Source: Pseudorasbora parva (Eukaryota > Chordata > Actinopteri > Cypriniformes > Gobionidae). Taken from it: a DNA stretch of 64,000 nt. The stretch lies in NCBI RefSeq assembly GCF_024679245.1, contig NC_090184.1, positions 14,718,144 through 14,782,143 on the forward strand, in the 5' to 3' direction. The notes under the pieces are model-generated. The model was not told the DNA's origin, did no database searches, and saw only the letters and a list, made by a program, of their open reading frames with translations. A program made the translations under genes and the position numbers. Below, piece by piece: positions 57,032-64,000 of the stretch (its first letter is position 1; each line of letters begins with the position of its first letter).

Positions 57032-57501
57032 ACTGCCAACCTGACCCTCTTGGGGCCCAGAGAGAGAGGAAACTGCTCTTTTTGTGAAAATGTGGGTACC
57101 GCTGGACTCCGGAGAGCCAGCGGCAGAGATGTTGTGACCAGTGAAGTCCCCCCGGTCCTCCTCCGGGGGGGTGGGAGGGATGCGGACATCATCTCCCTCA
57201 GAGCAGCTCCTCTTCTCCCTGGGCTGCCCGTCTCAGGGCCGCTTCCCCTTGCGCTTGCCGGCAGGCTTGGCGGGCCCTTGGACGGGTTGGGCGGCCCCCT
57301 TGCGTCCGGCGCCCTGCTTCGCGGGTGGAGGCTGCTGCTTGGGCTTAGCAGGGGCGGAGGCGGACGCTGGAGGACGCCCTCGGCGACGAGCAGACTGGGG
57401 GGCTGCCCCGGGCGGCTGGGTGGAGGCAGCAGCGGGCCGCCGGGGCAGGATGTTTTTGATGGCCTCCGTCTGCTTCTTGGCCACCGAGAACTGCTGGGCA
57501 A
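54790..57501 (-). CDS. DIRS reverse transcriptase - RNase H (- methylase-like) polyprotein
   Basis: Copies the element's RNA. Residues 1-290 are Pro/Ser-rich and partly overlap the gag-like frame. RT lies at about 330-530: SPYFIVPKKGGGLRPILDLR, AIDLKDAYFHV (catalytic Asp), VLPFGLSLSP, and NYLDDWLI (the YLDD active site, about 474-477). RNase H lies at about 637-755: FTDASTTGWGA, NCLELLAVHLAL, VRTDSTTAV and ADELSR. The C-terminal 780-890 holds VDLFASPDSTHC and LLVAPYWPNRTWFPEL, the region that in DIRS elements has been described as methylase-like. Every catalytic residue expected is present. The nominal Met start is uncertain. Confidence 0.93.
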   Translation of the reverse strand: MPSSSRWPRSRRRPSKTSCPGGPLLPPPSRPGQPPSLLVAEGVLQRPPPPLLSPSSSLHPRSRAPDARGPPNPSKGPPSLPASARGSGPETGSPGRRGAALREMMSASLPPPRRRTGGTSLVTTSLPLALRSPAVPTFSQKEQFPLSLGPKRVRLAVCDAHGPCHSFPTLPSPGGSCVGLEDAPGPSHPHTASLVSTQSTLRAAHGPSGSGLSASLPCLRAVDSRVGSEDAPGPSHPLSVQTRSAQATLRAASGPPESGQSTPLRCPTPGTSVVPLVPLVRSLGAWLGLPRPSRWLIRTIRLGYAIQFARRPPKYKGILFTSVRSSDAQVLRSEIEVLLAKDAIEPVPPADMKTGFYSPYFIVPKKGGGLRPILDLRVLNRALHKLPFRMLTQKRIFQCIRPQDWFAAIDLKDAYFHVSILPRHRPFLRFAFEGKAYQYKVLPFGLSLSPRVFTKVAEAAIVPLRERGVRILNYLDDWLILAQSKDQLCEHRDLVLSHLSQLGLRVNREKSKLCPTQRISYLGMELDSVNRTARLTEERVQSVLNCLNMFKSRTAVPLKFFQRLLGHMASAAAVTPLGLLHMRPLQRWLNGRVPRWAWQSGQYRVPVTPYCRQTFSPWSSTSFLRAGVPLEQVSRHAVLFTDASTTGWGATYNGHAVAGLWTGPQLHWHINCLELLAVHLALRRLKGPLRGKHVLVRTDSTTAVAYINRQGGLRSRRLLQLARHLLLWSQKQLRSLRAIHVPGVLNQTADELSRQPTPPGEWRLHPQAVQLIWDQFGAAQVDLFASPDSTHCQWYYSLTGGTLGTDALAHSWPRDLRKYAFPPVSLLAQTLCKVREDEEQVLLVAPYWPNRTWFPELTLLATAPPWPIPLRKDLLSQGRGTLWHPRPDLWNLHVWSLDGTRRF

Positions 57502-58732
57502 AGTCCTCGATGGCGTCGCCGAAGAGGCCGGCCTGACAGACAGGGGCGTTTAGAAACCGAACCTTGTCCGAATCCCGCATGTCTGTCAGGTTCAGCCACA
57601 GGTGGCGTTCCTGGACCACCAAGGTGGACATCGCCCGACCCAGGGAGCGGGCCGTGACTTTCGTCGCCCGGAGGGCGAGGTCCGTCGCGGCTCGCAGTTC
57701 CTGCATAACTGCCTGGTCGGAACCACCCTCGTGCAGTTCCATGAGCGCTTTGGCCTGGTGGACCTGCAGGAGCGCCATGGCGTGCAAAGCTGATGCAGCT
57801 TCTCCGCAGGCTGAGTAAGCCTTGCCCGTCAAGCCGGACGAGAACTTACACGCCCGGGAGGGGAGACGCGGGGCGTGCCTCCAGTCCGCAGCGGTCTTAG
57901 GACACAGGTGCATCGCAACCGACCGCTCGACTGGAGGGATCCCCTCGTAACCCTTAGCTGCACCACCATCGAGAGTGGTGAGGATGGAGGAGTCAGTCGA
58001 TCGCTGGCGTGCGCTGTACGGCGCTACCCAGGACTTCGTGAGCTCCTGATGCACTTCCGGGAAGAAAGGCACCGGGGCGGGACGCTGAGAACCAGCGCGA
58101 CCCGTCCCGAGAAACCAATCATCCAGCCGCGAAGGTTCGGGACGTGGTGGAGGGTTCCACTCAAGCCCGACACTTGCGGCGGCCCGGGCAAGCATAGCCG
58201 TAAGTTCCGGGTCAGACTCGGGCAACGCTGTCACACCCGAAGGGGGCAACGCAGCCGAGTCTTCATCCTCGGAACCCATTAGCTCATCCCCCGATGCAGC
58301 AACCGACATCTGGTCCTCCGCCGGAGCCCCAAAAGAGATGACTGGCGCTCCACGTGGGAGGTCAGCGCGCCCTTCCGGAAGCTCCACCGGTACAGTGGAG
58401 GGGGGAGGGGCCCGAGGAGCCGTGAGACCCGTCGGGTTTACCCTGACCGACACCCTCAGGTCCCCACCAAGGTCATCAGCCAAAGTAGTAGCCCTCTGCT
58501 TTGCAGCTGGAGGACCACTAGATCGGGGGATGGACGATGGTGTTCCACCTCTTCTGAGGTACTGGAGACGGGACCGCAACACTGCAATGGACATATTCCC
58601 GCAATGGGAACATGTCTCATCCACGAACGCAGCCTCAGCGTGCTGTGCACCCAGACACGAGAGACAACGAACGTGTCCGTCAAGCGGAGACAGAAATCGA
58701 CCGCATCCAGAAACACACGGCTTGAATGACAT
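57233..58732 (-). CDS. DIRS gag-like protein
   Basis: 499 residues. The N-terminus has paired cysteines, CVSGCG, HVRCLSCLG and CSHCGN, with an intervening His (GAQHAEAAF), likely binding zinc. A Pro-rich middle follows, then a helical part (KAYSACGEAASALHAMALLQ, EGGSDQAVMQELRAATDLAL) and a Lys/Arg-rich, probably nucleic-acid-binding C-terminus (AGKRKGKRP). It lies first in the element, 368 bp downstream of the TATA box. It overlaps the RT frame by about 270 bp. Similar proteins are known from fish DIRS elements; the precise role is inferred from position. Confidence 0.85.
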   Translation of the reverse strand: MSFKPCVSGCGRFLSPLDGHVRCLSCLGAQHAEAAFVDETCSHCGNMSIAVLRSRLQYLRRGGTPSSIPRSSGPPAAKQRATTLADDLGGDLRVSVRVNPTGLTAPRAPPPSTVPVELPEGRADLPRGAPVISFGAPAEDQMSVAASGDELMGSEDEDSAALPPSGVTALPESDPELTAMLARAAASVGLEWNPPPRPEPSRLDDWFLGTGRAGSQRPAPVPFFPEVHQELTKSWVAPYSARQRSTDSSILTTLDGGAAKGYEGIPPVERSVAMHLCPKTAADWRHAPRLPSRACKFSSGLTGKAYSACGEAASALHAMALLQVHQAKALMELHEGGSDQAVMQELRAATDLALRATKVTARSLGRAMSTLVVQERHLWLNLTDMRDSDKVRFLNAPVCQAGLFGDAIEDFAQQFSVAKKQTEAIKNILPRRPAAASTQPPGAAPQSARRRGRPPASASAPAKPKQQPPPAKQGAGRKGAAQPVQGPAKPAGKRKGKRP

Positions 58733-59057
58733 CTTGAAAAAGACGCAGGGTCAAACCGTGTTGCTCTTTTGTGAAAAGGAAGTTGCTCTTTTAGTGCTGA
58801 AGCACTCAGGGAGATGACCGCGGCTCCACGCAGTTCGATAGTGCAAGCCTGCGTGAGCTCTCAGTGATATGTATGTGTGAGCGCCCAGCGAACCAACTGT
58901 AATGTGTGTGTGTAAGGAAACGCTCAGCGAACCAACAGCTCTTTGTACACTCTATCACTGAAGTGGACGGTCTCACCCGCACTGGCAAACTCTTTCACAG
59001 GAAGGTTTTTGACTCGTAGTCAGAAGCTCTTCGTAGAAACAGCAATGAAACACTGTT

Positions 59058-59237
59058 CGGCTCCGAAGTAGAAAAGCGCTGATCTATCATTCCACTTCCT
59101 ATTTATACCCGCGCTGCGGGGCGGAGCGTGGAATGCGTGATCGCATGCCAAATTTCATTGGCTCGTTGTTAGATGCTCGAAGTAGGATTGGTCTCTAAAG
59201 TAAGATCCCATTCGTCGGTTCAGTTCTGACGTACGTC
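59058..59237. repeat. DIRS inverted terminal repeat (5' side)
   Basis: Partner of 52805-52984. The remaining outer 24 bases (59238-59261) are unique to this end. Confidence 0.9.
59100..59107 (-). promoter_or_regulatory. Putative TATA box of the DIRS element
   Basis: TATAAATA on the minus strand, preceded by a GC-rich CCGCCCCGCAGCGCGGG. It points toward the gag-like ATG at 58732. The repeat is duplicated at the other terminus, so a second copy faces the opposite way at 52935. Confidence 0.6.
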
Positions 59238-59261
59238 GAACGTGACCGACTGAAAGGGAAC

Positions 59262-60736
59262 GGCGATCCTCCCCCAACAGCATCTAGCCAAGAAAATTGT
59301 CTATCCACTCCAGAAGAGCTCTTTCAGGGTCATCCCAGCACACCACAGTCAGTTCGCAGTCAGTTCTTCCGTCATGTTCACTGTGGTATCAAGTAAACAC
59401 ATGAAAATCCAATGTATATACTCAATAATCATGGAGAATACACACAGGAGAATGCTACGCCACACTGAAATCAAATACAAGACACCAAAACGTTTGTTCA
59501 TTGTTTATAATGAATGACATAGCCTAATTTGTGCTTTATGGTATAATAGCTACTTGTTTTTCATTCTTGTTCTGTTCTGAATAATTTGTTGTGGAGTTAT
59601 GGGAACTAAAATGGCCTAATCTGTATATTTATGGTGTTTATAATGTTTATAAATGGTATTTAATATTCATATAAATTAATATAATTGTTTGCAATTATAA
59701 CTGGTCAAATGGTGTTTTTGGTGTAAAATCAATATCTCTTTCATGAGATTACTCCCTCTTCTTGCCTGGGTTATGTTTCATTACGGTCGTAAACTTTAGA
59801 GGCAAGGCTCTAAACCTGGGCATTTTTATAGGCATGATATTAATGATATTAAAATGGTGATTGTTTTGAGCCGCCACATTTATCACTGTACAATCATTCA
59901 TACGATGTGATTGGAAGCATACAAATGTTTGATGAATCACACGTAAACCCTCTCGTTAGATGATTTCTGTGCTCGGATCTGCGTTCTTGTCTATGTTAGA
60001 TTGATAAACGAGGCTCACTGAAACTTTACATAAATCTGAAACCGACCTGACTAAAAGCATATTAATGTGGTGAGTAGAGATGCACTGAATAGGATTGTTC
60101 ATGGCTGATTTAGATTTTCAGTGTTTTACAAGCACATGGGCCAATTTCGATACTTATTACAGATTTTTTTTTTTTTTTTAAACAATTGTATTTATTGATT
60201 CTTTGCTCTTTTAGAGTGGTTTCCAAATGAAGGGTAAGTGAAAAGATTTTGCCACTAATTTAATTCCACCCCACCTTAAAATAAAACTTTTTAGATGTAT
60301 TAATCTTATGCAGTTTTGTTTCTCAAGTAAAACCTGTTAAGCTATTTTTATTTAAGAACAAAAAAAAAATGCTTAAAAAAAAAAACATTGTAACCTCGTC
60401 ATTTTGATTTTGACTCCACTTGAATTATTCAACTCTTGATTATCAGCTATAAAAAAGTGCCCCGGTGCACAAGGAGTTCATGTTTGTAGCTCTCATTACT
60501 TCATCTTGTTCTTTGTAGTCTGTTCAAAAACTGTTTTTTAAACTAGGTTGCTCTGAGTTGAGACTATATCAGGTGCATTTTTGATGCTGGCAGGGGAAGC
60601 ATTCGTTATTTGTTAGAAAGCATTTGTTAATTGTCTTTAGAAAGCGTTCTTTGTCAGGACTCTCTGATTGCGACTCAAATGAAGCAAGTACTTTGAGATT
60701 ATTTCCAGGTGTGATATTGATCTGTAAAGCGTTTGA
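59262..60736. other. Gene-free stretch
   Basis: AT-rich, no gene. GGCGATCCTCCCCCAACAG directly follows the DIRS terminus and represents the original right flank. Confidence 0.4.
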
Positions 60737-60749
60737 AGTGCGTGCGTGC

Positions 60750-60833
<84 letters not shown>

Positions 60834-60890
60834 GTGTGTGCGTGTGCGTGTGCGTGTGCGTGTGCGTGTGCGTGTGCGTGCATGTGTGAC
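60737..60890. repeat. (GT)n with (GTGTGC)n variant end
   Basis: Over 60 GT units, with CGTGCG at the left and about seven GTGTGC hexamers at the right. Open frames in all directions across it are artefacts. Confidence 0.97.
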
Positions 60891-61309
60891 TGGTGACAAA
60901 AAGGGTGGAAATAGATTGCATTTGGCCCATTAAATGTCTCACATGTTAAATATGATTGATAGAACACTAATATTCATGATCCCCAACTAACCTTAACACA
61001 CCTCTTGATTTTGCAAGCCATGCTGTCACATCCTTGATTGCTTTAATGTAAATGCAGATACCAAAATCTTTGTTACCTTCAACAACCCTAATGCTGCTAC
61101 ATTTGTAAACTTGTGGGAAAAAAACAGCAGTTTAGCATCAAACAAAACATGCATTAAACTAGTTTCGCACATGCATTTTAAATATGCATAAATAAAAATA
61201 TATTATAAACATTTCATTGCAATTATATAATTAGTGTTACAGTGCATCTGTTATACATTACCTTTAAAGCTCTAACTTTTAATGCATGTTTTAAGACAAG
61301 GTATTTTTG
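60891..61309. other. Gene-free stretch
   Basis: No feature recognised. Confidence 0.4.
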
Positions 61310-61475
61310 AGGTTGGAAATTTACAAAATATCTTAATGAAGCATGATCTTTACTTAATACCCTAATGATTTTTGGCATAAAAGAAAAAATATATAATTTT
61401 GACCCATACAATGAATTGATGGCCAAAAATTTACCAATGGGACTTATGACTGGTCTTGTGATCCAGGGTCACATT
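61310..61475 (-). mobile_element. MITE fragment with GGGTCACA-type end
   Basis: The right end ACTTATGACTGG, TTGTGATCCAGGGTCACAT and the inner AATGATTTTTGGCATAAAAG, TTTTGACCCATACAATG are a well-known cyprinid repeat read in reverse; the other half is missing. Confidence 0.65.
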
Positions 61476-61644
61476 GTACCGTTCCTATTTCTAAAATTGT
61501 ATAAAGCAGGATGGAATGTTTTAAAGATCTACAAACCAACTAATACCACAAGATCACTGAACAATGTCATTGAAGAGCTGCTAGTTAAAGTGATATTTCA
61601 AAAAAGTGACTAATGAAAAGTGAAATTGATAATCAATTAAAACC

Positions 61645-61648
<4 letters not shown>

Positions 61649-61725
<77 letters not shown>
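61649..61725. repeat. (CT)n microsatellite
   Basis: About 37 CT units with one TTT break. Confidence 0.97.
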
Positions 61726-62252
61726 TTAGTTTGAATTTTGATTTTACTTTTTTTGTTTTAAAAATTATTTAAAAATCCATTAAGTTCACTTAATTGTATT
61801 GTTTTGAAACAAGAAAACTCATACAACTCATAGAATTTAATCTTTTAAAAAGTATGCACTTAATATGTTATCCATTAACATTTAAAATGGGGATCACAAT
61901 GTGCTGTAAAGCATGAGTGAACGAACCACCAGCAGCTACTAAAAGCTACTTTATTTAAAAATAAATAAATAAAATAAAAGTAAAGTGTATTTATTTTTCA
62001 GAACGGTCCATGACCCGTAAAATAAAATAAATAAATAAATTAAGCCAGAAAGCTCTGTGTTCACAAAAATAAATAAATAAATAAAACAGCTAGGTTGGAG
62101 TATATTCACAAGCCAAACCTGTTTGTCATCTAGAGTCTGACAGAAAGTATGTGAGTGCAAATGACCACCGTTGCACCGTTTATGACAATAAAAGCAGTAT
62201 GAATTGGAACTGGATAAATGCATGCTTATTTCTCACCCACATCGTCTCTCAG
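61726..62252. other. Gene-free stretch
   Basis: AAAT-type repeats near 61955-62085; otherwise nothing recognised. It ends in the pyrimidine-rich tract before the candidate exon. Confidence 0.4.
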
Positions 62253-62346
62253 CTGTGCGGACACTCTCCCCACTCTCACACACTCCATCATCGAAATGCT
62301 AGACTTGCCAGAAACAGCAAAGAGTGCTGAAGCTGCCCAGCATAGG
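62253..62346 (+). CDS. Candidate 94-bp host exon, gene unknown
   Basis: A pyrimidine-rich acceptor (TCTCACCCACATCGTCTCTCAG) ends at 62252 and a consensus donor GTGAGT starts at 62347. Between them just one of the three frames is open; it gives one base plus 31 codons including LPTLTHSIIEMLDLPET, a normal-looking amphipathic composition followed by KSAEAAQHR. The exon would begin in phase with two bases from the previous exon and end on a codon boundary. No repeat similarity is seen. I do not recognise the protein. If real, the surrounding window is largely intron of a plus-strand gene whose other exons lie outside or were missed. Confidence 0.4.
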
Positions 62347-63514
62347 GTGAGTAATTTACATAAGATAAACACTGCCTTGCCCACAAGAGGACTACTTTTA
62401 TGGATGACAAGTAAAAATGAGTTATGCAAGGCCTACCAGATACAGGCTTGTGGATGAAAGGAACAGGTGCATTTGGGAGGGTGTGGATTCACATCTCTCT
62501 CACCAACTTAACCAAAACCCCAACACACACAAATGCAAACAATGCACAAACTTCATCTAACGATATTCGAAACATTCCACAGGAAGCTTACACATGCCTC
62601 CTTCCTCTCTGCCTCATCCTCACTGATCAAAGCTGATTGAATGATTACGATCTTGCTTTTTTGTCATATATTTTCACCAACAGTGTTTTAAATAAAATAA
62701 TGTAATTATCGTTTCATTGCTGCATTTTTATCTCATCTTTATTATCATATCATTGATGAACTAAAACATTTTTTATCTAATTAACGCTGATGTACATTTA
62801 CCATGAGTGATCAACATTCTCTTAGCAGAATTTGTTATCGTAATCTGTCCAAAATGTCTTTCCATTTTTCTTTTTAAGGCCTATGTGCCTTTCTCTGAAC
62901 AGTGGAAATTGTGGGCTGGGCTGAACATTGTGGGAAAGAGACAGTGAGATGTGACTCGGGAGCAAAGCAATGCCAACATTGCTGTAAAACGAGAGCATCG
63001 AATGAAAACACCATTTCTTTAGAGACAAACAGTGAGTGGAGCTATAAGAGAAAAGTCTGCCTTCAATTTTCTACATGGCCAATTTTGGCATTGCGTTCAA
63101 TGTGTTCTTTCTCTTTTGGAAAAGAAACCGCAAATTGTTCAGACCCAAGAGTTGTCAAAAGTCTGAGGAGTCATTTCCTGAGGCTATTGAAAATGGGCAA
63201 CTATCAGACAACAAGCTACCGATGGCTTTAGATTTTACATTGGTGTTTTGTTTCAATTTGCAGCTTTATTCTTTACGATGTATTTGCTCTTCAAAAAAGG
63301 ACAGTAGTAAGAGGGACATCTGTGACCACAGACCTTGTTTTGTGTAATTTACCTATAATAGTTATACTACAACACACACTAGCATTCAAAAATACATTTC
63401 AATAAATATGCAGGTGATTTCATTGACGCTTTGGTAAAATCAGTAATTATTTTGTGCTCAACTTTGCTCCTTTTTGCTTCAGGAAGTCAGCCAAACCAGC
63501 CAATCAGATTAGAA
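62347..63514. other. Gene-free stretch
   Basis: Unique-looking. Frames at 62902-63347 lack splice context and motifs. Confidence 0.35.
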
Positions 63515-63556
63515 CAGTGCTTCTCAAACCTGTCCTGGACCACTGCACATTTTGTA
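63515..63556 (+). mobile_element. hAT MITE terminus
   Basis: CAGTGCTTCTCAAACCTGTC followed by CTGGACCACTGCAC resembles the terminus of the 5116-5306 family. The partner end is absent. Confidence 0.5.
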
Positions 63557-63702
63557 TGTTTGAGTTTATGTCCATGAACAATATTTTTTACAGCACTTAT
63601 TAATCTTGGTTCATGATAACTTCTACATATACATGTTTAAAAGTTTAGATGTATAAATTAATTGTAGAAAAAGTTTCAGAAAAAAGTCAACAAAAAGTCT
63701 CA

Positions 63703-63865
63703 GGTTACGAATGTAACCATGGTTCCCTGAGAAGGGGAACGAGACACTATGTCTAAATCGATGCTATGGGGAACACCATCAGTGTGACCAATGTCTGAAC
63801 TTCTTTTTCTGAAGGAGAAGTGGCATGGCTGTGAGACAGTGTCTTATTCCTATTCTCTGGGAACC
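63703..63865 (+). mobile_element. DIRS-like terminal remnant
   Basis: AGGTTACGAATGTAACC, GGTTCCCTGAGAAGGGGAAC, then GATGCTATGGGGAACACC and AGTGTGACCAATGTCTGAA: a hairpin terminus fused to the 5' region module of 34246-37437. It is short and without genes. Confidence 0.6.
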
Positions 63866-63873
63866 CTGGTTAA

Positions 63874-64000
63874 AGGGTTAGTTCACTCAAAAATAATTTT
63901 CTGTCATTAATTACTCACCCTCATGTCTTTCCAAACCCGTAAGACTTTGGCTCATCTTCGGAACACAAATGAAGATATTTTTGAATCTAAGAGCTCTTGG
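63874..64000 (+). mobile_element. TTAA MITE, cut by the window end
   Basis: TTAA (63870-63873), then AGGGTTAGTTCACTCAAAAA, TACTCACCCTCATGTC and ATCTTCGGAACACAAATGAA: the common cyprinid AGGGATAGTTCACCC family. The right end lies beyond the window. Confidence 0.85.

Larger units (their letters stand above)
52759..59261 (-). mobile_element. Full-length DIRS retrotransposon (tyrosine recombinase type)
   Basis: 6.5 kb, minus strand. Inverted terminal repeats of about 180 bp (52805-52984 and 59058-59237) match over about the first 166 bp by eye. The internal complementary region (53029-53142) joins copies of both termini, the mark of DIRS elements, which integrate as circles through a tyrosine recombinase and make no target duplication. 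Three frames are all without stops: gag-like (58732-57233), RT/RNase H (57501-54790) and recombinase (ending 53783). Full coding capacity and near-identical repeats suggest a recent, possibly still active copy. Confidence 0.93.

Noticed and set aside
57050..57553. 167-codon plus-strand frame
   Set aside because: Antisense of the Pro-rich gag/RT overlap; glycine-rich composition mirrors the proline-rich sense strand.

Overview
The window looks like a stretch of teleost chromosome, most likely from a cyprinid (zebrafish, carp or goldfish relatives). The evidence is the repeat content. There are TTAA-flanked elements beginning AGGG, hAT-type miniature elements (CAGG...CCTG with 8-bp duplications), a 5S-rRNA-derived SINE, CR1/L2-group LINEs, Tc1/mariner relics, fish-type DIRS tyrosine-recombinase retrotransposons, and long AT, GT, CT and GATT microsatellites. 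No bacterial-style operons, RBSs, phage or CRISPR are present. I find no complete host gene. The only candidate host coding sequence is one small putative exon at 62253-62346. The rest reads as intergenic or intronic DNA built from layered mobile elements.

Layout. 1-9.6 kb: miniature and foldback DNA elements, including a long-TIR foldback element (1321-2640), a hAT MITE with perfect duplications (5116-5306), and a TTAA element (6823-8012) carrying a relic two-exon gene, itself inside another repeat. 8.56-9.52 kb: decayed L2-like LINE. 9.6-12.8 kb: nearly full-length CR1/L2-group LINE on the minus strand, broken by one frameshift. 13-15.4 kb: two MITE-like elements and a 73-bp sequence repeated in inverse at 18.7 kb. 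15.4-17.8 kb: a nest of up to four elements. 18.8-21.6 kb: a very young, non-autonomous LTR retrotransposon with apparently identical 387-bp LTRs and a single long repetitive ORF. 22-31.7 kb: TTAA, Tc1 and other MITEs, a THAP-like relic and a 5S-derived SINE. 34.2-37.4 kb: a DIRS-like element lacking its genes. 38-52.6 kb: LTR relics, a solo LTR, Tc1 relic, foldbacks and TTAA elements. 52.6-59.3 kb: an apparently intact DIRS retrotransposon (minus strand) with gag-like, RT/RNase H and tyrosine recombinase frames, abutting a 145-bp miniature relative. 59.3-64 kb: mostly unique DNA with microsatellites, the candidate exon, and two more repeat fragments.

How the parts work together. The DIRS element has all expected parts: a promoter-bearing inverted terminal repeat, a zinc-binding gag-like protein, RT-RNase H, a recombinase with its R-H-R-Y residues, and an internal complementary region built from both termini. 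Related gene-less copies (mini element at 52.6 kb, 34-37 kb element, fragments at 30.3, 50.7 and 63.7 kb) could have been mobilised by this type of machinery. The 18.8 kb LTR element encodes no polymerase and must depend on another element. Family names below the superfamily level come from recall of motif patterns and were not checked against a repeat library.
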